A stretch of DNA of 20,350 bases from BOG-933 sp037132135 (GTDB lineage Bacteria > Pseudomonadota > Alphaproteobacteria > Azospirillales > Azospirillaceae): positions 1-20,350 of the forward strand of contig JBAXPR010000068.1 in the NCBI GenBank assembly GCA_037132135.1, given 5' to 3'. A model generated the notes under the pieces. It did not search any database. It was given only the letters and a program-made list of their open reading frames with translations, and was not told where the DNA came from. Of this stretch, positions 8,596-15,918 are shown piece by piece; within the stretch, counting starts at the first letter, position 1; each line of letters opens with the position of its first letter. Position numbers and translations under genes: made by a program.

Positions 8596-8958
8596 ATGGC
8601 TAAGAGGATGCTGATCGTCGACGATAGCACCACCAGTCGCCTGATGATCCGGACTTATGTACGGAGAGTCCGGCCCGACTGGGCGTTCGTCGAGGCGGCC
8701 GGCGGCACCGAGGCGATGGCCGCGGTGTTCAAGGAGCGGGTCGATGTCGCCTCGATCGACTACAATATGCCGGGGATGGACGGTCTGACCCTGGCGCGCC
8801 GGATCAGGGCGCAACTGCCGGAGTTGCGGATGGTGATCTTCACCGCCAACATTCAGCGTCATCTGACGACCGAAAGCGCCGAGGTCGGCGCCGGTCTTGT
8901 GATCAAGCCGGTCACCGAGGGCTCAGTGGCCACGATGCTGAGGCACTTCGATGCCTGA
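8596..8958 (+). CDS. Stand-alone CheY-like response regulator
   Basis: A single receiver domain of 120 residues with no output domain. It has the acidic pair D9-D10, the phospho-acceptor D55 (in SIDYNMPGMDG), the switch threonine T83 (in IFTAN) and K104 before a proline, so it should be phosphorylated normally. ATG 8596 is chosen because the receiver fold begins right after it; an in-frame codon at 8551 would add 15 residues with no structural role. It is the first gene of an operon and overlaps the following CheC-type gene by eight bases, strongly suggesting that CheC dephosphorylates it. It may act by protein-protein contact, as CheY does, perhaps on the GGDEF-EAL protein downstream. The cognate kinase is not evident; the giant histidine kinase nearby lacks a receiver and is a candidate. 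Confidence 0.9.
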   Translation: MAKRMLIVDDSTTSRLMIRTYVRRVRPDWAFVEAAGGTEAMAAVFKERVDVASIDYNMPGMDGLTLARRIRAQLPELRMVIFTANIQRHLTTESAEVGAGLVIKPVTEGSVATMLRHFDA

Positions 8959-9595
8959 CCGGGTGCACTTTTCCGAGCCGGAGATCGGCTTCCTCAAAGA
9001 CCTTTTTGACCGGGGCGCCCATCGGGCCGCCCGCTCTCTCAGTCTGCTGACCGATCAGGACGTGGCGCTTTCGGTGCCGGTGGTGCGGCTGGCTACCGCG
9101 GCCGCCTTCGCCGAGCAGATGGCTGGCCTGACCTCGATCTGCGGCGTCACCCAGCGGTTGCACGGGGCGCTCGAAACTTCGGCGATGCTGCTGTTCGCGG
9201 AGGAGAAAAGCCTCGAGATCGTGCGCTATATGCTGGAGCGCCTGATGCCTTACGAGGTCCTGAGCGAACTGCATCAGGACGCGATCACCGAGGTCGGCAA
9301 CATCATGCTCAATGCCTGCGTCGGCAGCATCGCAAAACGCCTCGACGTTGTGATCGGCGTCGACCCGCCCGAGTTCTGTCTCGGTCCCAAGGAGAGCTTC
9401 TTCGCCTTCGAGGCGGAGGGCGCCGGGACCACCTATCTCGATGTCCGGATCGATCTGCGGATGATCGCGACCTCGGTCGAGACGGTCTGGATTTTCGCCC
9501 TCCACGAGGAAACGTTTCACACCCTCAAGACCCTGATGGCCGGCCGGCTCGGCAGCGCGCCGGTTGGTGCCGAACTCGAACTGGCGGGGGGCTGA
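8951..9595 (+). CDS. CheC/CheX-family phosphatase
   Basis: A 214-residue protein of the CheC/CheX/FliY phosphatase family, which removes phosphate from CheY-like receivers. The hallmark D-x3-E-x2-N-x22-P is intact in the second half (D110, E114, N117, P140). The pseudo-symmetric first site, aligned through the following GAHRAARSL and SVP segments, has D17 and D20 where family members have Glu and Asn, so it is probably inactive. The protein should therefore be a one-site phosphatase. The start overlaps the receiver gene by eight bases and has GAGG seven bases upstream, so translation is likely coupled. Its partner is most likely that receiver. No chemotaxis genes such as cheA or cheW are in the window, so the pair may serve a non-chemotaxis pathway; this is inference from context. 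Confidence 0.85.
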   Translation: MPDRVHFSEPEIGFLKDLFDRGAHRAARSLSLLTDQDVALSVPVVRLATAAAFAEQMAGLTSICGVTQRLHGALETSAMLLFAEEKSLEIVRYMLERLMPYEVLSELHQDAITEVGNIMLNACVGSIAKRLDVVIGVDPPEFCLGPKESFFAFEAEGAGTTYLDVRIDLRMIATSVETVWIFALHEETFHTLKTLMAGRLGSAPVGAELELAGG

Positions 9596-9603
9596 GTCTG
9601 TCG

Positions 9604-12111
9604 ATGCACGGTCCGCTGCTTGACAGCCTCGGCATCGGCATCATCGTCCTCGATGTGGGCGAGCGGGTGATCGGCTGGAACGAGTGGGTGGTGGCCATGA
9701 GCCGGATTCCCGCCGCCACCGCCAGGGGCCAGCGCCTCGACGTCCTGTTTCCCGAACTTGATGAAGACTCGCGCCTGATCCGGGCCGTCCGCGAAGCCCT
9801 GACCGAGAACATGGCCTCGGTGGTCAACAGCGTGTTCAACCGCTCGCCGCTGCCGTTGGTCAACGCCCGCCGGGGAGAGCGCATCCCCCAGAACATCGTG
9901 GTCCGGCCGCTGGAGGATGACGCGAATGGCCGCGTCTGCCTCATCCAGATATTCGATCTTTCCACCGCGAGCCAGCGCGAGCGGGCGCTGGAAAATCAGG
10001 TCCGGCTGCGCACCCAGGCCGAACAGGCGCTGCGGCTGAGCGAGGCGCGGCTCAAGGACGCCCAGCGGCTGGCCCGGCTCGGCAACTGGCTCTGGCTGCC
10101 CCAGGCGCGGTCGTTCTGGTGGTCCGAGCAGTGCGCCGCCACCTTCGGCGCCGGTTTCGACCGGCGGCCGTCGGGACTGGACGGCTTTCTCGCCTTCGTC
10201 GATCCCGCGGACCGGGCCGAGATCGCGGCGGCGCTGGAGCGGGCGCTGGAGGTCGGCGGCAGCGAGAATTCGCTGGTATTGGAGCACGGCATCCGCACCG
10301 CCGCCGGCGAGCGGCGCCATGTCCGCAGCGTCGTCGAAGTGTTGCGCGACGAGCGCGGCGCCCCGGTCAGCCTGCATGGCACGGTTCAGGACGTCACCGA
10401 GCTTGAACACCGCGACGCTCAGCTCCGCCTCGCCGCCCGGGTGTTCGAGACCAGTCCCGATGCGATTATCATCACCGACGCCCGGCGGCGCATTCTCTCG
10501 GTCAATCAGGCCTTCTGCGCCGTGATGGGCTACAGCGCCGCCGAGGTCGCGGGCAAACGCTCGGCCATGCTGTCCTCGGGGCGGCATGAGTTCGGCTTGA
10601 CCAGCCAGCTCTGGCGGGCGGTGCTGCGGGTCGGGTTGTGGCGGGGCGAGCTGTGGGCGCGGCGCCAGTCGGGCGAGGTGTTTCCGACCTGGAACAGCCT
10701 GACCAAGGTTTGCGACGGCACCGGCCGGGTGATCAACTACATCGGCATCTTTTCGGACCTGACCGAGACCAAGATCGCCGCCGAGCGTATCGAATTCCTG
10801 TCGCGCTACGATCAGCTGACCGGCCTGCCCAACCGGATGCTGCTGGAGGATTACTTCGCCGTCGCCCGGGCCGCCGCCGACCGCGGCGGCCATCGGCTGG
10901 CCCTGATGGGGTTCGACCTCGACAATTTCAAGCAGATCAACGACACCCTCGGCCATGGCGCCGGCGATTTTGTCCTGCGCGAGGTCGCCGAGCGGCTGCG
11001 CGCCGGCATTGGCGCCGAAGATACCATCAGCCGCCATGGCGGCGACGAGTTTCTGATCCTGCATGCCGGGGTCAGCACCGGAGCGGCCGGGCGGCTGGAG
11101 GTCGATGTCCTGCTGGCGCGGCTGGCGCAGCCGATCCGGCTTGGCGAGCACCGGGTTTCGGTGGCGGCGAGCGTCGGCATCAGCCTTTATCCCGACGACG
11201 GCAGCAGTTTTGAGGTGCTGTTTCGCAAGGCCGACACCGCGGTGTTTGAGGCCAAGCGCCGCGGGCGCAACGCTGCCGCCTATTTTACCGCCGCGATGAC
11301 CGACGACTCGATCGAGCGGCTGGTGCTGCACGCGGATCTGCGCCAGGCCCTCGGCCGCCAGGAGTTCTCGCTCCACTATCAGCCCTTCGTCGATTTCGCC
11401 ACCGGCCGCATCGTCGGCGGCGAGGCGCTGCTGCGCTGGACCAATCCCGATCACGGCTCGGTGCCGCCCGGCCGCTTCATTCCGATCGCCGAGGAGAGCG
11501 GCCTGATCGTGCCGATCGGCAAATGGGTGCTGCGCGAGGTCTGCCGCCAGAATCGCCAGTGGCGGGCCGAGGGCGGGCCGGAGCTGTGCCTCGCGGTCAA
11601 CGTTTCGGCGCTCCAGCTCCGGGCCGAGGGCTTCGTCGAGATGGTGGCCGAAACCCTGGCCGAAAACAGGCTGCCCCCCGAGGCCCTCGAGATCGAGCTG
11701 ACCGAATCGGTGCTGATTTCCGAGGCCGACCGCATGATGGAGGTGGTCGACCGGCTGAAGGCGCTCGGTGTCCGGCTCTCGATCGACGATTTTGGCACCG
11801 GCTATTCCAGTCTCGCCTATCTCAAGCGGCTCAAGGTCGACAAGCTCAAGCTCGACCGCTCCTTCGTCAGCAACATCACGGTCAGCGAGGATGGCGGCGC
11901 CATCGTGATCGCGATTCTCCAGATGGCCGAGACCCTGCGCCTGACCACCATCGCCGAGGGCGTCGAGACCATCGAGCAGGCCGAGTTCCTCAAGGCCCAC
12001 GGTTGCCGGGAGTGCCAGGGCTACCTCTTTAGCCGTCCGGTGCCCGCCGAGCAGTTCGCGATTCTGGTCGCTTCGGAGCGGGCGCGCCGGGCCCGCGTCA
12101 GCCGGGCCTGA
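9604..12111 (+). CDS. PAS-GGDEF-EAL cyclic di-GMP turnover protein
   Basis: An 835-residue soluble sensor with both diguanylate cyclase and phosphodiesterase domains. Three PAS-like segments occupy about 1-130, 150-265 and 275-395, with a short coiled coil near 125-155. GGDEF (about 396-560) keeps the signature G479-GDEF-F483 and FDLDNFKQIND. The product-inhibition site is degenerate: the RxxD position has Gly 470 instead of Arg, with Asp 473 kept. EAL (about 575-828) has E607-A-L, the Asn in VNVSALQL, IELTES, DDFGTG, the Lys in KLKLD, AEGVET and CQGYLF, so all metal and catalytic positions seem present. ATG 9604 is eight bases after the CheC stop, so the three genes form one operon. Both activities look possible; which one dominates cannot be told from sequence. 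The 3' end converges on the repeat lipoprotein gene 18 bases away. Confidence 0.92.
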   Translation: MHGPLLDSLGIGIIVLDVGERVIGWNEWVVAMSRIPAATARGQRLDVLFPELDEDSRLIRAVREALTENMASVVNSVFNRSPLPLVNARRGERIPQNIVVRPLEDDANGRVCLIQIFDLSTASQRERALENQVRLRTQAEQALRLSEARLKDAQRLARLGNWLWLPQARSFWWSEQCAATFGAGFDRRPSGLDGFLAFVDPADRAEIAAALERALEVGGSENSLVLEHGIRTAAGERRHVRSVVEVLRDERGAPVSLHGTVQDVTELEHRDAQLRLAARVFETSPDAIIITDARRRILSVNQAFCAVMGYSAAEVAGKRSAMLSSGRHEFGLTSQLWRAVLRVGLWRGELWARRQSGEVFPTWNSLTKVCDGTGRVINYIGIFSDLTETKIAAERIEFLSRYDQLTGLPNRMLLEDYFAVARAAADRGGHRLALMGFDLDNFKQINDTLGHGAGDFVLREVAERLRAGIGAEDTISRHGGDEFLILHAGVSTGAAGRLEVDVLLARLAQPIRLGEHRVSVAASVGISLYPDDGSSFEVLFRKADTAVFEAKRRGRNAAAYFTAAMTDDSIERLVLHADLRQALGRQEFSLHYQPFVDFATGRIVGGEALLRWTNPDHGSVPPGRFIPIAEESGLIVPIGKWVLREVCRQNRQWRAEGGPELCLAVNVSALQLRAEGFVEMVAETLAENRLPPEALEIELTESVLISEADRMMEVVDRLKALGVRLSIDDFGTGYSSLAYLKRLKVDKLKLDRSFVSNITVSEDGGAIVIAILQMAETLRLTTIAEGVETIEQAEFLKAHGCRECQGYLFSRPVPAEQFAILVASERARRARVSRA

Positions 12112-12129
12112 CCGGGCGGTGCCGGGACT

Positions 12130-13074
12130 CTACAGCGCGTCGACCAGCATCAGCGCCCGGTTCAGCAGATCCACGGTGTCGGCGGGAGTCTTGCCGTGGA
12201 CCAGCGGCGGCACCACCGTCGGCGTCCTGATGCCGAGGGTTGCCTTGACCGCGCCCAACTCGGCCAGCAGGTTGTTTTCGAGATCCAGGGCGTGGGCCGG
12301 GGTGAGGGGAGGCGGGCGCCGGTTGGGCAGGACGATGCCGCCGCGCACCATCAGCGCCGGGTCGGCCTCGATCCGGGTCTTGAGATGGTTCAGCACCTCG
12401 AAGGTCTTGCCGTAGGAATCCTCGGGGCTCATGTCGGTGCTCGGCGTCACCGCGACCGCCGGATAGCGGTGACCACGGGCGGCCAGAATCGCCTCAAGCT
12501 CCTTGACGATCATCACCGCGACCCGGAAGACGTCGTTGGGCACCGTCCGGGGCACGCCGAGCAGGTCGAGGGTGTCGCTGACCCGCTGGAGGCTGTCGTA
12601 AACGTCGGTCGGGGTTTTGTCCGGGACTGCGGGCGCCGGTGGTACCGGCTCGGTGATGTTCAGCTTGGTCCGCAGCTCCGCGATGTCCTGGGAGATGACG
12701 TCGACCATCCGTTTGGAGTCAGACGGCGTCGCTTCCTCGACCGGGAAGGGCGGCACCGGGTTTTCCGGCAGGCCGTTGAGGGTGCGCAGGGTCTGCACCT
12801 TCAGCATCACCTCGCGAGCCTTCTGGACGACATGGTGCGGCTGGCGCGGAGTCAGCGGCGGGGTGGCCTGGCCCCGATGGGCCACGATGTTGGTGACTCC
12901 GAGCAGCACCCCAAGCTGAGCATTGATCGTCTCGACCACCTGATGGACGTCGGCGGGCTTGATTTCGCCGGTGGCGGCGGGGTTGCACGAGCAGGCCAGC
13001 AGGAACCCGAGGATGGTGACCAGCCGGCGGCCCCGCCACCAGCGGCGGCCTTGGGACAGGGTGCGCGGAGTCAT
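12130..13074 (-). CDS. Putative lipoprotein made of eight short repeats, coupled to the CHASE kinase
   Basis: No known family recognised. The 314-residue product has a basic N-terminus (MTPRTLSQGRRWWRGRR), a hydrophobic stretch (18-27) and a possible lipobox LLAC (C28; C30 is an alternative), so it is probably an exported lipoprotein. The mature part consists of eight units starting with K/L-T/S-P-x-D/H (Pro at 40, 76, 117, 155, 179, 217, 259, 297), each followed by an amphipathic helix and often a Pro-rich linker. Spacings of the first four (36, 41, 38) recur in the last four (38, 42, 38), which points to an internal duplication about 140 residues apart. The start overlaps the kinase stop as ATGA and has a strong GGAAGGAG just upstream. 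A periplasmic partner of the CHASE sensor is a reasonable inference, not shown. Confidence 0.8.
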   Translation of the reverse strand: MTPRTLSQGRRWWRGRRLVTILGFLLACSCNPAATGEIKPADVHQVVETINAQLGVLLGVTNIVAHRGQATPPLTPRQPHHVVQKAREVMLKVQTLRTLNGLPENPVPPFPVEEATPSDSKRMVDVISQDIAELRTKLNITEPVPPAPAVPDKTPTDVYDSLQRVSDTLDLLGVPRTVPNDVFRVAVMIVKELEAILAARGHRYPAVAVTPSTDMSPEDSYGKTFEVLNHLKTRIEADPALMVRGGIVLPNRRPPPLTPAHALDLENNLLAELGAVKATLGIRTPTVVPPLVHGKTPADTVDLLNRALMLVDAL

Positions 13075-15779
13075 GGCGTCTCCTTCCGGCCGGCGGCAGT
13101 GGGCATGAGGGCGCTCAGCACCTGCATCAGGCCCGCGAGGTTGAACGGCTTGTGCAGGATCACGGCGCCGGCGGTGGCGGCGTGGCGCAGCTGATGCTCG
13201 TCGGTATCGCCGGTGGCCAGCACCGCCGGCACCGGGGCGCCGATCAGGGCGCGCATCAAGGCGATCGCCTCGACTCCCGAGAGCGGCCCGGGCAGCCGGA
13301 GGTCGCTGATGATCAGGCTCGGCTTGAGCGGCGTCGCCTTGATCAGATCGCCGGCCTCGGCCGGGCTGGCCGCGGCGAGGACGCTGTGGCCGGCTTCCTC
13401 CAGCAGCATCCGGAGGGCATTGCGCTGCATGTCATCGTCTTCGATCACGAGGATGTGCTGGCGCGGCAGGCCTTCGGGATCCTCGGGCGGCGGCTCGGCG
13501 GCCGTCGGGCTGTTGCCGGCGACGGTGGCCGCGGTCACCGAAAACACCGAGCCCCGGCCGGGCGCGGAGCGGACGGCGACGGTATGGCCGAGCAGCGAAG
13601 CGGTGCGGGCGACGATGCCGAGGCCGAGGCCAAGCCCCTGGGTGAGCCGGCGCTCGGGATTGCCGACCTGATAGAAATCCTCGAAGATGAGGTCGAGCTG
13701 ATCGGCCGGAATGCCGATGCCGGTGTCCCAGACCTGAATCTCCACCCCGGCCGGGCGGCGCCGGCAGCCAATCAGGATGCGGCCGTTGCCGCCATAGCGC
13801 AGGGCGTTGGCGAGCAGATTGCGCAGGATGCGCTCCAGCAGTACCCGGTCGGAGCGCACCGTCACCTGGGTTGGCACCAGCCGCAGGCCGATGCCGACCA
13901 GGGCGCCCTGTTCCCTGAACTCGGCGACCAGAGCTTCCAGCGATGCCTGGAGGGGGAAGCTGGTCATCTTGGGGGTGACGATCCCGGCGTCGAGGGTCGA
14001 GATGTCGAGCAGCGCGGTCAGCAACTCCCGCCCGGCCCGGATCGAGTCCCCGAGGCGGTCGCACAGCTCCAGGTGCAGGGGGTCGGCGAGACGGCTGCGC
14101 AGCAGTTCGTGAAACAGCAGCATGGCCTGGAACGGCTGGCGCAGGTCATGGCTGGCGGCGGCGAGAAAGCGCGACTTGGCGGCGTTGGCGCGCTCGGCCA
14201 CCGCGACGGCGCGACTCAGCTCCTCCTTCATCAGCCGGGCTTCGGTCACGTCGATGGCGACGCAGATGATGCCGGTGATGGCTCCGGTGCGGTCGTGCAG
14301 CGCCTCGATGCGCAGATCGCGGACGTATTTCCGGCCGCCGATCATCAGCGGCACCTCGCGGCGGGCACTGATGCCGCTGGCGATCACGTTTTTTTTCAGC
14401 GCTTCCATTTCGAGGTTGCCGCCCTCGGGGAACAGGTCGGTGTGTTGCCGGCCGATGAAGTCCTTGGGCTCCAGGCCGATGACGTTGGGATTGAAAATCC
14501 AGGTGTAGCGGAGGTCGCGGTCCTGGCTGAACACCGAGACGTTGGAGTCCCTGAGCGCGAGGCGGAAGCGGTATTCGCTGGCCCGGAGGGCCTGCTCCAG
14601 CTTGAAGCGGCGGTCGACCTCGGCCATCAGGTGGCGGGTCGCCGAGCGCTGTTTGGCCAGGAAAGCGGTGAGCGCGGCGGTGAGCAGCAGGCCGAACACC
14701 AGCACCGCCCAACCGGCTCCGGAACCATAGGTGGTCCAGTGGCGCGGCCTGGGCACGAACATCAAGGTCAGTTCCAGACCGCCGACCTCCATCCAGTGGC
14801 TGATCGCGGCCAGCCGGCTCGCGGCGTCGAAGCGCAGGGGCTCGAAGCCGGGGGGATGCTGGGTGGCGCCATAGTAGCCGATGACCCGCTGCCCTCTGGG
14901 GGCCCTGGGATCGGCCAGATAGATGTCGGCCTCGATCTGGGGCTGGGTGCGGAAGGCGGTGACCATCAGGACGTCGAGCCGCATCAGCGCGGTAAAATAG
15001 CCGGCCAGTTTCGGACAGGCCTGATAGGGGAACAGCCCGGCGAGGTCGGCGTCGTAGACCGCGAGGTAGAGAATGAGGTAACCGAGGCCCTGGCTCTGAT
15101 CGAGCAGGGTCGGCCAGTTGGCGGCCAGCACGTCGCCGCTGGTGCAGGCCCGCTGCAAGATCTGGCGGCGGCCGGGCATCGAGAGCAGGTTGACGCCGGC
15201 CATGCTGCGGCCGCGGTCGAAATTGCCGCTGCCCCGGGCCTCGAAAAAGACCACAAAGAGGTCGTCGTCGGCGGCGGCGTCCGGCACCGGGCCGTCGAGA
15301 TTTCTGATCTTGAAGGCCGGCAGTCCGGCGGCGGCGGCGGCGCGCTCGGTGGCGGCGATGTCCCGGACCTTGATCCGGGGCACCCAGGCGACGATGTGAA
15401 GGCTGGGAAAGAATCGCTTCAGCTCGGCGGCCAGCGACTCGAAGCCGGCGCGGGAGACCGTTCTGGTTCCGGCATGGTTGCCGCGCAGCGAATAGAGCAG
15501 AATCTGGGCGCTGGAGAAGTTTTGCTGGAGGGCGTCGCGGTAGTTGCGGGTCTGGGCCTCCCAGACCGCTTCGGCGTTTCGCCACGACTGGAACGACAAC
15601 AGTGCGAACGCCGCCAGCGACGCCGCGACGCCGAACAGGGCGCAGGCCAGAATCCAGATGCCCCGGATCGGCTTCTTGCGCGCCGGGGGCTCGCTGGCGG
15701 GCAGGGCTTCGACCAGCGTCTCGAGATCAGTCGGCCCCTCGGAGGGATGAAAGTCCTGTTTGAGGGGGCGGAGCGACAT
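13071..15779 (-). CDS. CHASE-PAS hybrid histidine kinase with C-terminal receiver
   Basis: Inner-membrane sensor kinase of 902 residues. A first transmembrane helix (about 40-64) and a second (about 352-376) enclose a periplasmic CHASE domain, recognised by the WVPRI motif, the GVNLLSMPGRR segment and the LAVYDADL region. A PAS domain (about 395-520) follows, then HisKA with ASHDLRQPF (H544), HATPase with NLLANALRYG, DTGIGIP and GLGLGLGIV, and a receiver with IEDDD, D826 (IISDLRLPG), a TGDTD segment and HKPF. All catalytic residues look intact. The next phosphotransfer partner is not in the window. CHASE domains bind small extracellular ligands such as cytokinin-like compounds in plants; the ligand here is unknown. 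ATG 15779 is preferred; GTG 15791 just upstream is possible. It is translationally coupled to the repeat lipoprotein. Confidence 0.92.
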   Translation of the reverse strand: MSLRPLKQDFHPSEGPTDLETLVEALPASEPPARKKPIRGIWILACALFGVAASLAAFALLSFQSWRNAEAVWEAQTRNYRDALQQNFSSAQILLYSLRGNHAGTRTVSRAGFESLAAELKRFFPSLHIVAWVPRIKVRDIAATERAAAAAGLPAFKIRNLDGPVPDAAADDDLFVVFFEARGSGNFDRGRSMAGVNLLSMPGRRQILQRACTSGDVLAANWPTLLDQSQGLGYLILYLAVYDADLAGLFPYQACPKLAGYFTALMRLDVLMVTAFRTQPQIEADIYLADPRAPRGQRVIGYYGATQHPPGFEPLRFDAASRLAAISHWMEVGGLELTLMFVPRPRHWTTYGSGAGWAVLVFGLLLTAALTAFLAKQRSATRHLMAEVDRRFKLEQALRASEYRFRLALRDSNVSVFSQDRDLRYTWIFNPNVIGLEPKDFIGRQHTDLFPEGGNLEMEALKKNVIASGISARREVPLMIGGRKYVRDLRIEALHDRTGAITGIICVAIDVTEARLMKEELSRAVAVAERANAAKSRFLAAASHDLRQPFQAMLLFHELLRSRLADPLHLELCDRLGDSIRAGRELLTALLDISTLDAGIVTPKMTSFPLQASLEALVAEFREQGALVGIGLRLVPTQVTVRSDRVLLERILRNLLANALRYGGNGRILIGCRRRPAGVEIQVWDTGIGIPADQLDLIFEDFYQVGNPERRLTQGLGLGLGIVARTASLLGHTVAVRSAPGRGSVFSVTAATVAGNSPTAAEPPPEDPEGLPRQHILVIEDDDMQRNALRMLLEEAGHSVLAAASPAEAGDLIKATPLKPSLIISDLRLPGPLSGVEAIALMRALIGAPVPAVLATGDTDEHQLRHAATAGAVILHKPFNLAGLMQVLSALMPTAAGRKETP

Positions 15780-15847
15780 GCGTGCGGGCCACTTACACCA
15801 GAAGGACGGTTCTCTGACCGCCGATCTCTGCGGCAGTGCGGCGCGGG

Positions 15848-15853
15848 TGTCAA
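15848..15853 (-). promoter_or_regulatory. Candidate -35 element upstream of the CHASE kinase
   Basis: An exact TTGACA on the - strand lies about 70 bases before the kinase start and downstream of the serA hairpin. The matching -10 at 17-18 bases (AGAGAT) is poor, so this is only a weak promoter call. Confidence 0.25.
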
Positions 15854-15879
15854 GGTGTCGAAGGGTCCGTCTGCCGTGG

Positions 15880-15916
15880 CCCCGCCCCGGGCCGCGGCTG
15901 GCGGCCCGGGGCGGGG
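15880..15916 (-). terminator. Perfect 16-bp stem immediately after serA
   Basis: CCCCGCCCCGGGCCGC (15880-15895) pairs perfectly with 15901-15916 around a five-base loop, starting two bases past the serA stop codon. There is no U-tract, so it may be a Rho-independent-like pause or an mRNA 3'-end stabiliser. It cleanly separates serA from the CHASE kinase. Confidence 0.6.
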
Positions 15917-15918
15917 TC

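Noticed and set aside
8359..8862. N-terminal extension of the 149-residue hypothetical protein
   Set aside because: It would cross the divergent promoter region and antisense the receiver gene; ATG 8358 has a good Shine-Dalgarno and promoter.
9517..12000. A - strand frame of 827 codons opposite the GGDEF-EAL gene
   Set aside because: Same antisense effect. No motifs, and the + strand encodes intact GGDEF and EAL signatures.
12106..12150. Possible shared terminator between the converging GGDEF-EAL and lipoprotein genes
   Set aside because: The repeated CCGGGC motifs here are direct, not inverted, and form no convincing stem.
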